A stretch of 64,000 nt of DNA from Oribacterium parvum ACB1 (GCF_000238055.2 NZ_KE148312.1:1608501-1672500), one strand, 5' to 3'; numbered from the stretch's first letter, positions 27,462 through 36,672 are shown. Made by a program: numbers and translations. Notes: generated from the sequence alone by a model not told the origin.

Positions 27462-28166
27462 ATGAAAAAAGTAGGCATCATTCCCTCAACGAATTTACTG
27501 GAGACCGATAACCCCTATCATGACCGTTCACAATTTTTGGAGCTTTACACCAGACGTATTACGGAAAATGGAGGACTTCCAATTGGAATTTTAAACGTAG
27601 GTGGTTTTCTTTCAGAGGAAGCACTGGAACTCTGTGACAGCTTCTTAATCTGCGGAGGAAAACGCATTTTCCCGTATCACTTTCAGGTCATCGATTATGC
27701 ACTAAGAAGCGGAAAAAGGCTCCTCGGGGTATGCCTCGGCATGCAGGCAATACACAGTTATTTTATTGCGAAAAGAGAGCGGAAAAACCGACCCGGTAAG
27801 AGTACTCTGGAAGTCTATACGGAAATGAAAAAGGAAAAGTACTTTTTTGTTGAGCCTGTGAAAGAGCACTGGAAATTAAATCCGAATCGGGGTGAGGAAG
27901 ACTTGGTTAAACACAAAGTCACGATTTCGGAGGACTCGGTTCTTCGGAAGTATTTTCCGGAAAAGGAGATAGAAGGCGCAAGTATGCATAATTATCGGAT
28001 TACGGAGCCGTCGGAGGAGTTGAAAGTCGTAGGGCACAGTGAGGATGGGACGATTGAAGCGATAGAGTATGGGGAGAAGGTGCTGGGGATTCAGTTTCAC
28101 CCCGAAATTGACGGAAGCTTCCCCGGAATTTTCCGGTTTTTAACCGGATTTCCATTAGAAGGATAA
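27462..28166 (+). CDS. Class I glutamine amidotransferase-like hydrolase (peptidase C26)
   Basis: The 234-residue protein has the nucleophile elbow GVCLGMQA (Cys at about residue 92) and the QFHPE pair near residue 210, the Cys-His-Glu triad of class I glutamine amidotransferases. As a free-standing domain it is like the gamma-glutamyl-GABA hydrolase (PuuD) group, which cut gamma-glutamyl amides. No synthetase partner is nearby. AAGGAG at 27447-27452 serves the ATG. The substrate is unknown. Confidence 0.8.
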   Translation: MKKVGIIPSTNLLETDNPYHDRSQFLELYTRRITENGGLPIGILNVGGFLSEEALELCDSFLICGGKRIFPYHFQVIDYALRSGKRLLGVCLGMQAIHSYFIAKRERKNRPGKSTLEVYTEMKKEKYFFVEPVKEHWKLNPNRGEEDLVKHKVTISEDSVLRKYFPEKEIEGASMHNYRITEPSEELKVVGHSEDGTIEAIEYGEKVLGIQFHPEIDGSFPGIFRFLTGFPLEG

Positions 28167-28247
28167 TTTTACAAAAAATGAAATAGGAGCTTCATTTTTT
28201 TGTAGTACCGGTGCTATACTGGGAAAAAACAAAAAAAGGAGAAACAC

Positions 28248-29492
28248 ATGAAGGCAAAATCCGTAGCGAATAATTATCGCTTTTTAATTATCTTACTTTT
28301 AGCCATGATATTTGGCGCAGTTACGGGAGCACTGGCACCGGGCTTTTCTCATTCGATTGCATTCCTCGGAACTTTATTCATTCGAATGATGTTTTGCATT
28401 GTAGTGCCTATGGTCTTTGCTTCGATTGCCGGAGCAGTTGCAAGTACCAAGAGCCGAAAAAGAGCCGGAAAAATCATGATGGTAACCATTATCAGCTTTG
28501 TACTTACCGGAGCCTTTGCCGCCTTCGTTTATTTTCTACTTTGTCAAATATTTCCGCCCGTAACAGCTGCATGGGCAAATCTACCAAAAGGAGAAGTCGG
28601 GGAACATGCTACCATGACGGAAATGGTGCTGAATTTCTTTACGGTAGAAGACTTTTCCATGCTGCTTTCCCGTAAGGCGATGCTTCCTCTGATTATTTTT
28701 TCCTTGCTCTTCGGTTTTTCCGTGAATCTGAGTGGAGAAGCGGGAAAGAAGGTGGCGGAGTTTTTGGACAGTCTTACCGCCGTGATGATGAAGTTTGTGC
28801 AGATCGTGACATACTATGCCCCGATTGCCTTTTTTGCCATCTTTGCCGATCTCGTTGCGACCTACGGTTCGCAGATTACGGAAAGCTATGCGAGAGCTTT
28901 GCTTCTTTACTATCCTGTTTGCTTTATTTACATTTTCACGGCCTTCCCTCTTATGGCTTATATCGGTGCCGGAGCGGATGGAGTGAAAATGATGTTCCGC
29001 CACATTTTAAAGCCTGCCGTTGTGTCTCTCGGAACCTGTTCTTCCGTGGCGACCATTCCGACCAATATGGAGGCTGCAGCGGAAAGCGGCATCTCTAAGG
29101 ATGTTTCGGATATCGTGATTCCCCTGGGAGCAACCATGCACATGGACGGCTCCTGCTTTTCCTGTGTTTTAAAGATTGTTTTTGTAATGGGGGCACTCGG
29201 AACACCGGTGCACTTTTCCGAGCTTCCGGCCATTGTTCTTGTTGCAGTACTGTCCTCAGTCGGCATGAGTGGTGTTCCGGGAGGCGGATATATAGGAGAA
29301 TACATTATTGCTTCGATTTTCTTCCCGAACAATATGGAACTGGCATTTCCTATTCTTGTGGCTATAGGGAACCTGATTGACCCTCCGGCAACCATGATTA
29401 ATGCAGCCGGAGATTATGTGGTGTCCTTCATGGTTTCTCGTTTTGTGGACGGTAAGAATTGGATGAAAAAGATGAGTTTACAGGAGAAATAA
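28248..29492 (+). CDS. Dicarboxylate/amino acid:cation symporter (DAACS family)
   Basis: This 414-residue membrane protein matches the glutamate/serine symporter family, which takes up acidic or neutral amino acids with Na+ or H+. The re-entrant loops are visible as CSSVATIPTNMEAA and the later SSVGMSGVPGGGYI, with the family's PLGATMHMDGS between. AAAAGGAG serves the ATG. It shares one base with the next gene (TAATG), so they are coupled. Substrate and ion cannot be fixed from the sequence. Confidence 0.88.
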   Translation: MKAKSVANNYRFLIILLLAMIFGAVTGALAPGFSHSIAFLGTLFIRMMFCIVVPMVFASIAGAVASTKSRKRAGKIMMVTIISFVLTGAFAAFVYFLLCQIFPPVTAAWANLPKGEVGEHATMTEMVLNFFTVEDFSMLLSRKAMLPLIIFSLLFGFSVNLSGEAGKKVAEFLDSLTAVMMKFVQIVTYYAPIAFFAIFADLVATYGSQITESYARALLLYYPVCFIYIFTAFPLMAYIGAGADGVKMMFRHILKPAVVSLGTCSSVATIPTNMEAAAESGISKDVSDIVIPLGATMHMDGSCFSCVLKIVFVMGALGTPVHFSELPAIVLVAVLSSVGMSGVPGGGYIGEYIIASIFFPNNMELAFPILVAIGNLIDPPATMINAAGDYVVSFMVSRFVDGKNWMKKMSLQEK

Positions 29493-30019
29493 TGAATAGT
29501 TCATGGTTGAAAGAATTGGGATTTACGGAGGGGAACTGGAGCTTAAGAAAAGGGAGTATAGAAGACCTTGTTGCAGTGTCTGATGTGGAAAAAGAATGTT
29601 TTCCGCCTTTGGAAGCGGCAACGGAAGAGAGCTTTCGAGAGAGATTAAAGTTCTACGGAAATCATTTTCTCCTTTTGTATAAAGGAGATCAGCTGATTTC
29701 CTTTGTGGACGGATTTTGCACGAAAGAAGAAAATTTGACCGATCTAATGTATGAGGATGCGTCCCTGCATGATGAAGAGGGAAGCTGGCAGATGATTTTC
29801 GGAGTGAATACGGTTCCCGCTTATCAAAGGAGAGGGATTGCTTCGAAGATGTTGGAAGAGTTCATTCGAATGGCGAAAGAAGAGGGAAGAGAGGGACTGG
29901 TTCTTACTTGTAAGAAAGAAAAAATACCTTTTTATTCACGGCTAGGTTTTTCTTTGGAAGGACTTTCCGACTCGGTACACGGGAATGTAGAGTGGTATCA
30001 GATGCGCCTGAAGTTTTAA
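29492..30019 (+). CDS. GNAT-family N-acetyltransferase
   Basis: The 175-residue protein has the acetyl-CoA loop VNTVPAYQRRGIASKML (about 112-128) and ends with an LGFSLEGLSDSVHGNVEWYQM segment, which resembles arylalkylamine-type acetyltransferases. It would acetylate an amine, perhaps one handled by the upstream symporter; that link is inferred from the overlap of start and stop. CAGGAG in the end of the upstream gene serves the ATG at 29492. Confidence 0.82.
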   Translation: MNSSWLKELGFTEGNWSLRKGSIEDLVAVSDVEKECFPPLEAATEESFRERLKFYGNHFLLLYKGDQLISFVDGFCTKEENLTDLMYEDASLHDEEGSWQMIFGVNTVPAYQRRGIASKMLEEFIRMAKEEGREGLVLTCKKEKIPFYSRLGFSLEGLSDSVHGNVEWYQMRLKF

Positions 30020-30084
30020 AAGAGATGGCTGGAGGAAATAGGAAATAGAAATCAAAAAAATCGAAAAAATTGAAAATTCTGTTG

Positions 30085-30127
30085 CTTAATGCGTATCGTG
30101 CGGGAATACATGATACGCATTTTTTAA
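30085..30127 (+). terminator. Terminator after the GNAT gene
   Basis: AATGCGTATC (30088-30097) and GATACGCATT (30112-30121) pair perfectly over 10 bp and run into T6. The words TATCGTGCGG link it loosely to the dispersed palindrome family. Confidence 0.88.
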
Positions 30128-30392
30128 GGATCAGCTATATTGTTTGCGGATTTCACTATTCTATTCTTTTTTTCTATCTCATTTTTTACTATTTCACTTC
30201 TATAAAAAATTTCTTGTGTTTACCGGATGTATATTGTTTATTGTATCTAATTTTGTACAAATGGAGAATCTATAACGATTTTCTTGTTGCAGTGAAATGA
30301 CAGAAAAGTCGCGCGCATATAGCAAAGTAGTAGCTTATAGAAAAGGCTGATTCTTCATTAGAAAAATGACAGTAGTAAAGGAAAGAATAAGA
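30128..30392. other. A/T-rich gap before the ZIP transporter
   Basis: This stretch holds a T-rich run and TTTCACTA..AGTGAAAT words but no supported gene. A 76-codon frame beginning at 30070 runs across the terminator and has no ribosome site, so I do not count it. No clear promoter boxes are seen. Confidence 0.4.
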
Positions 30393-31205
30393 ATGGATGG
30401 TAAATATATTGCTTTGGGAATTTTGATTCCGTTCGTGGGCACGAGCCTTGGTTCCGCGTGCGTGTATTTTTTGAAGGGAAATAAGACTACAGGGGGAAAT
30501 GCACCCGTGATTCCTCCGGATGTAGAGAAGGGTTTAACGGGATTCGCGGCCGGGGTCATGGTTGCGGCATCCATCTGGAGTTTACTCATACCGGCGATGG
30601 AAGAAAGCGGTAGCCTCGGAAAATTTGCTTTTCTTCCTGCTGTTATCGGCTTTTGGATTGGGACGCTCTTTCTCTTTGCCTTAGATAAGCTGATTCCACA
30701 CCTGCATCTGAATGCAGAGAAAGCGGAGGGGCCGAGGAGCTCTTTTCAGCGTACGACTATGATGCTCCTTGCAGTGACCATTCACAATATTCCGGAGGGT
30801 ATGGCGGTAGGTGTGGTCTATGCCGGAATGCTTACCGGAGATGCAGGACTTTCCCTTGGTGCGGCGCTTGCGCTTTCCATCGGTATTGCTATTCAAAATT
30901 TTCCGGAAGGGGCAATTATTTCTATGCCCCTGCACGCAAACGGACAGAATAAACATATGGCTTTTGTGAATGGTGTTCTTTCCGGAGCAGTGGAGCCGGT
31001 TGCAGCCGTTCTTATGCTTCTTTTTGCACCGGTATTTTCGCCTCTTATGCCCTATTTCCTCTCCTTTGCGGCAGGAGCGATGATCTATGTGGTTGTCGAG
31101 GAGCTGATTCCGGAAACCGCGGAAGGGGAGCACTCAAACTGGGGAGTGCTGCTCTTCGCTGTTGGATTTACCGTCATGATGGCACTGGATGTGGCTCTGG
31201 GGTAG
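30393..31205 (+). CDS. ZIP-family metal transporter
   Basis: The 270-residue membrane protein belongs to the ZIP family, which brings zinc, iron or manganese into the cytoplasm. The metal-site helices hold HNIPEGMAVG (about 134-143) and QNFPEGAIIS (about 169-178), and about eight helices are visible. I choose ATG 30393, which has AAAGGAAAG about eight bases upstream; an ATG at 30366 has no site. It stands alone. Metal preference is not readable. Confidence 0.88.
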   Translation: MDGKYIALGILIPFVGTSLGSACVYFLKGNKTTGGNAPVIPPDVEKGLTGFAAGVMVAASIWSLLIPAMEESGSLGKFAFLPAVIGFWIGTLFLFALDKLIPHLHLNAEKAEGPRSSFQRTTMMLLAVTIHNIPEGMAVGVVYAGMLTGDAGLSLGAALALSIGIAIQNFPEGAIISMPLHANGQNKHMAFVNGVLSGAVEPVAAVLMLLFAPVFSPLMPYFLSFAAGAMIYVVVEELIPETAEGEHSNWGVLLFAVGFTVMMALDVALG

Positions 31206-31230
31206 TTATATCCTTTAGCTGCTATATTCT

Positions 31231-32943
31231 TTAACTTTGGGAAAGCAGAACCAGAGAGTAAAGCAAGCCTTTATTTTTCATAAGTTCATCAAAAGGGCCA
31301 AACTCGATTATTTTCCCGTGATGCAGAACACAAATCCCATCATATTTTTTAAGCAACGTACTATTTAAACGATGTGTAATAACAAGGCTTGTGGTACTGG
31401 GCATATCTAAAATAGAATGCATGATTTCGTCTGCCGTTTTTTCATCTAATGCGGAACTTGCCTCATCCATAAGTAAAATGGATGTATTTCTAAGCAGGGC
31501 TCGTGCAATGGAAATCCGTTGCTTTTCTCCACCGGAGAGTTTATTTCCGTTTGTTCCGCAAGAGAAGTTTTTTCCTTTTTGCTGAATAAGGGAGGAAAGT
31601 CCGGATTTTTGAATCACATAGTCAAATTCCTTTTCCGGTATGTTTTTATACAGGCAAATATTGTTATAAATGCTGTCATGGAACACAAAAACATTTTGCT
31701 GCACTGCAGAAATAATCTGTGAAAGGGAGGAATAAGTAATATTTCTCAAGTCTATTCCGTCAAATAGAATATTACCGTCGTATTCGCTGCTGTACTTGGT
31801 CAACAGTTTAAATAATGTGGACTTCCCCGAACCGGAAGTGCCGACAATGGCATATTTTTTCCCGGCATGAAAAGTCAAAGAGACGTTTCGTAGTGCTTTT
31901 TCACTAGCTTCATAAGAAAAAGAAAGGTTTTGAATTTCAATTGCCGATTTTAGAGAATGGATTTCTGTTTTTTCTTGTTCATCAGGTTTCTCATAAAGAA
32001 GTTCAGCAGTTTGTGCAATCAGAGAGCGTGCCGCTTTACGATTTGCAAAGAGAGAAGGTATTTTTTCTATTGGAGTGATAACAAAGGTAAGCAGTTGAAG
32101 GAAGACGAGCACAATCCCCGGGGTAACATGCGAATTCGATAAGGATAGCCAGGCTCCGAAAAGAAATACACCCAGTCTCATCACTACGCTTGCAGCGGTG
32201 GAAAGGAGATTGATATTTTCCTCTGCAAATCTGCGAAGGAATTTTGCTTTTTCAATTTTTACATTTTCCTCATGAAAACGGCTTTCCAGTTCGGATTCCG
32301 CTTGAAAACTTTTGATTACGGAATAACCGGAAAGTGTATCTCTCATAAATTCCATAAATCCGGCATTTTCTTTGGAAAGATTTTTTTCGGTTTTCGTAAT
32401 TTCCTTTGATGCCGGAATGGATGCGAGTAGTGGCAATATTGATAAAGCAATAGCTACCATAGTAAGTACAGGGCTGTACCAAAGCATTAAGACGATGGCT
32501 CCAACGAAACTGATTCCGATATCGATCAGAGTAATATAAAAATCAAAATAATTCTCTTCGATGGATTTCAAATCGTTGCTGAGTTTTGAAAGAAATTGTC
32601 CGCTTCCAAGTTCTGAAACCTTTCTACTATTATTCCGGAGAATTTTTGCAAACAGCAAGTCCTTGTAAGAAGTAGACAATGTCTGCAAAAATTTAGGGTG
32701 AGCATATCGAAATATAAAGTAGAAGACAATAAATACAAGAAAAGAAAGAAGAGAAACGAGTGCCAGCTGATAAAAGGGAGTTTTATCTATTCCGGCTGCA
32801 AGATCGATGATTTTTTGGAGCAGCCATGAAATAATCAGATTATAGGCACTTAAAATCACCATAGAAATCATAGAAATAAGAAACCATTTTTTTCCAACAG
32901 AAAAAGGGGTTCTATAAAGCTCTTTATTCAATTTTTTCATCAT
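31231..32943 (-). CDS. ABC exporter half-transporter
   Basis: This 570-residue fusion has six membrane helices (about 15-300) and an ATPase domain with Walker A GTSGSGKST, signature LSGGEKQRISIARALL, Walker B ILLMDEASSALD and the H-loop His in LVITHRLNS. It should form a homodimer or pair with an unlinked partner and export a peptide, lipid or drug. It resembles the exporter at 8.2 kb in length and ATPase motifs (QQxVFxF after the Q-loop). The ATG at 32943 has AAAGGA upstream. The substrate is unknown. Confidence 0.85.
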   Translation of the reverse strand: MMKKLNKELYRTPFSVGKKWFLISMISMVILSAYNLIISWLLQKIIDLAAGIDKTPFYQLALVSLLSFLVFIVFYFIFRYAHPKFLQTLSTSYKDLLFAKILRNNSRKVSELGSGQFLSKLSNDLKSIEENYFDFYITLIDIGISFVGAIVLMLWYSPVLTMVAIALSILPLLASIPASKEITKTEKNLSKENAGFMEFMRDTLSGYSVIKSFQAESELESRFHEENVKIEKAKFLRRFAEENINLLSTAASVVMRLGVFLFGAWLSLSNSHVTPGIVLVFLQLLTFVITPIEKIPSLFANRKAARSLIAQTAELLYEKPDEQEKTEIHSLKSAIEIQNLSFSYEASEKALRNVSLTFHAGKKYAIVGTSGSGKSTLFKLLTKYSSEYDGNILFDGIDLRNITYSSLSQIISAVQQNVFVFHDSIYNNICLYKNIPEKEFDYVIQKSGLSSLIQQKGKNFSCGTNGNKLSGGEKQRISIARALLRNTSILLMDEASSALDEKTADEIMHSILDMPSTTSLVITHRLNSTLLKKYDGICVLHHGKIIEFGPFDELMKNKGLLYSLVLLSQS

Positions 32944-33299
32944 TATCAACTGTCCTTTCGCATAAGAAAAGAACGATACCCACTTGATAAGTGGACAAGA
33001 CGTGGTAAAACACTATCTTGGTTTGTAAAATATCGTCTTATGTTTACATCTGACAAAATTGATAATGAATCATGGCATCACCTTTTACGTAGACTTACGT
33101 CCTGATGGAATCTTATTCCAAGAAAAAATAAACTTCAGTTTTTATTCATAACGAGTATCGCTCGCAAAGCTTGCGGTATCTCGTTTAACTGAAGTTTAGT
33201 ATCTGCTCTTGATTATATAGAAAATTGGGAACATACGCAAGGCTTTTGCATTACTACAAGAATGAACCTGCGAGAGTTTGAAGCTGTGTACTTAAGTGC
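32944..33299. other. Gap between the SDR and exporter genes
   Basis: Upstream of the exporter, CCACTT and AAGTGG (32980-32994) form a perfect 6-bp inverted repeat three bases apart, a possible operator. A dispersed palindrome lies at 33129-33198. The rest is A/T rich and contains no supported gene. Confidence 0.45.
33129..33198. repeat. Dispersed palindrome inside a longer inverted repeat
   Basis: The 36-bp core 33150-33185 runs from AACGAG to CTCGTT with TATCGCTCGC facing GCTTGCGGTAT. Outer arms TAAACTTCAGTT (33129-33140) and AACTGAAGTTTA (33187-33198) pair perfectly around it. This is the fullest copy in the window and folds into one long cruciform or hairpin. Confidence 0.78.
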
Positions 33300-34085
33300 T
33301 TATATCCATCCTCCGTCAAAGGGAATGACCTGCGCGGTGAGATAGAGCGGTGCTTTGGAAAGAAGAAGCAGGAAATCAGCGGCTTCCTCTACTGTTGCCA
33401 TTCTGCCGTAGGGAATGGATTTTTCGAGCTCAGATTTTTCTTCTTCGGAAAGCCAAGCATTCATATCGGTATCAATCGCACCGAAGGCAATGGCGTTTAC
33501 GGCAATATGAGTGGGAGCAAGCTCCTTTCCAAGTGCCTTTACAAAGCTGTTGATACCCCCCTTTGTGAGAGAATATAAGCTTTCCATGGAGGCGCCAACA
33601 TTTCCCCAAACAGAAGAGCTGAAGAAAACTCTTCCTGTTTTTGCGCGGAGCAGATAAGGAATCATGCGCTGTGCAAGATGAAAAGGCTCGAGAAGGTTTG
33701 CCTGAATGAGACTGTCGGTTTCTTCAGAGCTATAGTCTTGTGTAAGATTCAAGGTAGACTTTCCTTGATTAATGACTAAGACCAGTTCTTCTATTTCAGC
33801 TTGCTCTGCTTCTTTAGCGCGAAAATAGCTTTCCAAGAAAGGGGAAGCGAAATCCCCTTTTTTTAGAGTAATATCCAAGGATTGTGCAAAGTTGTTCTCA
33901 GAGCCATCCTTTTCTTTGCTTATCTCCAATCTTTGTAACTCTTCTTCGATTTCCCCCTTTAATTCTTCCAGTAAGTCTATATTTTTTTCGCAGTTTAGGA
34001 GTAAAGAATATCCCTCCTTGGCAAAGGCCTTTGCTGCAGCTCTTCCGATGCCTCTTGATGCACCGCTTATCATGGCAATCTTCAT
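33300..34085 (-). CDS. Short-chain dehydrogenase/reductase (FabG-like)
   Basis: The 261-residue protein has the nucleotide loop GASRGIGRA (about 8-16) and the catalytic pair in YSLTKGG (Tyr about 171, Lys 175), with a Ser before it (SSSVWG), so it should be an active NAD(P)H-dependent reductase. A charged stretch after the first helix (about residues 35-75) is longer than in typical FabG. GGGAGAAG serves the ATG. It stands alone; the substrate is unknown. Confidence 0.85.
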   Translation of the reverse strand: MKIAMISGASRGIGRAAAKAFAKEGYSLLLNCEKNIDLLEELKGEIEEELQRLEISKEKDGSENNFAQSLDITLKKGDFASPFLESYFRAKEAEQAEIEELVLVINQGKSTLNLTQDYSSEETDSLIQANLLEPFHLAQRMIPYLLRAKTGRVFFSSSVWGNVGASMESLYSLTKGGINSFVKALGKELAPTHIAVNAIAFGAIDTDMNAWLSEEEKSELEKSIPYGRMATVEEAADFLLLLSKAPLYLTAQVIPFDGGWI

Positions 34086-34127
34086 TTCTTCTCCCTGTTG
34101 ATAGTGAATGATTCTTATTTGCGATTT

Positions 34128-34156
34128 CGATTTAAGTATAATTACGATTTAAGTAT
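34128..34156 (-). promoter_or_regulatory. Direct repeat upstream of the SDR gene
   Basis: CGATTTAAGTAT occurs twice, at 34128-34139 and 34145-34156, with a 17-base period, about 45 bases before the SDR start. It looks like a tandem regulator site; no regulator is adjacent. Confidence 0.35.
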
Positions 34157-34169
34157 TTTTTAGCAAAAA

Positions 34170-34216
34170 TATGCCGGCTGTGCAAGGAAGATTTGCCATG
34201 CAAAGCCGGTTTTTTC
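34170..34216 (-). terminator. Terminator after the glycosyltransferase
   Basis: CCGGCT and AGCCGG with inner TGCA/TGCA form a long stem, with T6 beyond it on the plus strand and a T-rich run on the minus strand. As the gene ending here reads on the minus strand, it likely serves that one. Confidence 0.65.
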
Positions 34217-34349
34217 TTTTTAAAATTTTTATTCACAAGTTTATTTATTTATTTATTCACAAGTTAACTTCTTCTTGACCTTGTTGCTTGAAATTGGAAC
34301 TGAAGAAGATAGGACTCATCATGAAGGAAAACTTGCAATCGAATAACAA
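34217..34349. repeat. Short duplicated words in the gap after the glycosyltransferase
   Basis: TTATTCACAAGTT occurs twice (about 34230-34242 and 34253-34265), separated by TTTATTTATT repeats. No gene or regulatory signal is clear in the rest of this gap. Confidence 0.4.
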
Positions 34350-35369
34350 TTAGTTAAAGCCATAGAACTTTCTGCTTAAGCGGTAAGCTAAAATAGTCAG
34401 CTTGTTTCCGATTTTCCCGGGAAGATTTACTCCTTGACCAAGGAAACTTGAGCGCATACGGATCCATAGCGGGAAATGCTCTTTCTTAAGATAGTTCCAA
34501 AGCTCTTTCTTTCGCTCCATATTTTCTTCGTTTTCCGACTTGATGGAAAGAACGGAGGAGACGGTAGTGATGATTTCCAGGTAAAGAATCATATAGTTCC
34601 GGAGCTTCTTCGGCTGTACCTTCATGACATCACAGGAATCAATCATGAGGCGATTTACACGGAACTGCTGGTCCAGTCTTCCGATCATTACGGTTTCGTT
34701 CACGGACTGGTCTTCTCTACCTATGTAGTAGTGGTAGAGGTTTTTATTGCAGTAATACAGCTTCTTTACATGGGGAAGCGGCAGATAAACAAAAAGATTA
34801 TCCACATAGAAGGTGTGCTTAGGAAGGACAAGATTGGCATCGCGAAGAAGCTTTGTGCGGTAAATCACGGAGTGCATGAGGATATACTGCCCCAGATTAA
34901 AACGCTTCATGTCGTTCCAGCCGAAGATTTTTTCTTCCGGGAAGGCATTGCCATAGGACATTACTTTTTTGTTCTCCTGCCCGACCTTGTCGTAGACGAA
35001 ATTCGCAACGAACAGGTCAATGCTGTCTCCGGAAAGGGTAATATTTCTGATTTTTTCCAGAATCTCTAAAAGAACCTCGGAATCCAACCAGTCATCGGAA
35101 TCCACGACCTTAAAATAAAGCCCGCTTGCATTTCTTAAGCCGGTGTTTACGGCTTCCCCGTGACCGCCATTTTCCTGATGAATTGCCTTACAGATAGTAG
35201 GATATTTCTGCTCGTATTCCTTTGCAATTTCTAAAGTATTGTCTTTCTGGGAACCGTCATCCACAATAAGAATTTCCACTTCGTCCCCGGCGGGGAGGAT
35301 ACTTTCGATACATTTTCCCATATAGGCAGCAGAGTTGTAGCAAGGAATAGCAAAACTGATTAACTTCAT
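34350..35369 (-). CDS. Glycosyltransferase family 2
   Basis: The 339-residue protein has a GT-A domain with FAIPCYNSAAY at the start, the nucleotide-binding DDGS (about 36-39) and the metal-binding DSDDW (about 90-94), all family 2 marks. It would add a sugar from a nucleotide donor to a glycan or lipid. No membrane helix is clear. GGAGAG serves the ATG. No other surface-glycan genes are in the window, so the product is unknown. Confidence 0.87.
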   Translation of the reverse strand: MKLISFAIPCYNSAAYMGKCIESILPAGDEVEILIVDDGSQKDNTLEIAKEYEQKYPTICKAIHQENGGHGEAVNTGLRNASGLYFKVVDSDDWLDSEVLLEILEKIRNITLSGDSIDLFVANFVYDKVGQENKKVMSYGNAFPEEKIFGWNDMKRFNLGQYILMHSVIYRTKLLRDANLVLPKHTFYVDNLFVYLPLPHVKKLYYCNKNLYHYYIGREDQSVNETVMIGRLDQQFRVNRLMIDSCDVMKVQPKKLRNYMILYLEIITTVSSVLSIKSENEENMERKKELWNYLKKEHFPLWIRMRSSFLGQGVNLPGKIGNKLTILAYRLSRKFYGFN

Positions 35370-35550
35370 AGACTCTCCATTTTTAAAAATTAAGATAGAT
35401 TACCGTGTCGTTTAAAACCTCAGCTTTCTTTCTAAAACCGTTTATACTGGCTAAATTGCAACAGTACTCATTCATAGAAAAATGCAGTATACACGGAAAG
35501 AAAGACTCGACATTCAATATAACATAAAAGCTAAGGAAAGCACAGGGATT

Positions 35551-35964
35551 TTAAGCCTTATCCCCTTTCACAAGATCCCGAAGTGTATAGCGATTTACCA
35601 CGGAATAAATCGCATCTTCTATTTCTTTATAGAGAGGAAAGGTGGGGCAGGATGCGGATTTTTCACAGCTTACACCGTCTCTGACACAATCTACCGGTGC
35701 AAGAGTCCCTTCCGCAGCATTCAAAATTTCACCAACCAGAATATCCTTGGCGTCTCGAGAGAGAAGATAGCCTCCCTTTGCTCCACGCACACTTTTTAAG
35801 AGCTTTCCTTTTACCATCAGGGAAATAATTTGTTCGAGATATTTCAGGGAAATGCCTTGCCGCTCTGCCATTTCCTTTATGGAAACAGGACTGTTCTCAT
35901 CCTGATTTTTTGCGATATCGATTAAAGTGCTTAGGGCATAGCGCCCCTTGGTTGAAATCATCAT
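35551..35964 (-). CDS. Rrf2-family transcriptional regulator (IscR-like)
   Basis: The 137-residue protein has an N-terminal winged helix (STKGRYALSTLIDIA..GISLKYLEQI) and three Cys in DCVRDGVSCEKSASCPTF (about 92-108), the pattern that binds an Fe-S cluster in IscR-like members. It probably senses Fe-S or sulfur state. GAGGAG is nine bases before ATG 35964; an ATG three codons earlier overlaps that site. The usual neighbour iscS is not here, but a cysteine desulfurase lies at 47.8 kb. Confidence 0.87.
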   Translation of the reverse strand: MMISTKGRYALSTLIDIAKNQDENSPVSIKEMAERQGISLKYLEQIISLMVKGKLLKSVRGAKGGYLLSRDAKDILVGEILNAAEGTLAPVDCVRDGVSCEKSASCPTFPLYKEIEDAIYSVVNRYTLRDLVKGDKA

Positions 35965-36092
35965 AGTCTTCATCTCCTCTTATAACTGAATATCCTAGCA
36001 TAGCACTGGGGAATACGCAAGGAGCGGGGAAAGTGCTTTGCATAAAGGACATAATTATGGCATAATTAGAACTTAGAAAAGGAGGTGAGTGA

Positions 36093-36353
36093 ATGCCTAA
36101 AATTATTCCGATAAAAGAATTGAAAGATACCGCTAAGATTTCAGAAATGTGTCATGAAAATGACGGACCGATTTATGTTACAAAAAATGGCTACGGGGAT
36201 ATGGTACTAATGAGTATAGAAAGCTACGAGGAAATCCATCGCAAAGAGCAGATTTATAAAGACTTAGAGATAGCAGAATCAGATATTCTTGCAGGTAGAA
36301 CGAAACCGGCAGGCACTATGCTAAGGGAAATAAAGGCAAAGTATGGTTTATAA
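36093..36353 (+). CDS. Phd/YefM-type antitoxin
   Basis: The 86-residue protein opens with IIPIKELKDTAKISEMC and continues with PIYVTKNGYGDMVLMSIESYEE, the DNA-binding fold of Phd/YefM antitoxins; the C-terminal half would cap a RelE/ParE toxin and bind the shared promoter. AAGGAGGTGAG at 36079-36089 serves the ATG. The partner gene right after it is broken (36343-36648), so this antitoxin is now an orphan. Confidence 0.88.
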   Translation: MPKIIPIKELKDTAKISEMCHENDGPIYVTKNGYGDMVLMSIESYEEIHRKEQIYKDLEIAESDILAGRTKPAGTMLREIKAKYGL

Positions 36354-36648
36354 TATTGAAGTTACTGATAGAGCGGAATTGGAAACGCAATACAGTATTT
36401 AGCAGTTAATTTAAAAAGTATGCAAGCTGCAAATAAACTGATGGAAGATATCAATCAAGCTTTTTGCCCTTTTGGAAGCTTTTGCAGCTTCTTTTTCATT
36501 TTGTGAAGATTCCTACTTAGCTTCAAAGGGGTATAGGAAGTTTGCACTTAAGAAGCATGATTATCTTATAATATATCGTGTAGAGGAAAATACCGTATAT
36601 TTAGTCGGTTTTTTTCCTGTGTTAGAAAATTACAGAGAAAAAATATAG
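36343..36648 (+). pseudogene. Decayed RelE/ParE-family toxin gene
   Basis: The start ATG overlaps the antitoxin end by 11 bases, as in intact operons. The first frame reads MVYNIEVTDRAELE and then stops. The next part continues in another frame (IQYLAVNLKSMQAANKL), and the last in a third (LLEAFAASFSFCEDSYLASK and YRKFALKKHDYLIIYRVEEN) to a TAG at 36646. Two frameshifts, near 36377 and 36465, thus kill a gene otherwise recognisable as a ParE/RelE toxin of about 100 residues. Confidence 0.8.
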
Positions 36649-36672
36649 AATATTTTAGATATAGGAGGCACT

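Noticed and set aside
30070-30300. 76-codon frame after the GNAT gene
   Set aside because: It crosses the terminator hairpin, has low-complexity Phe/Tyr content and no ribosome site.
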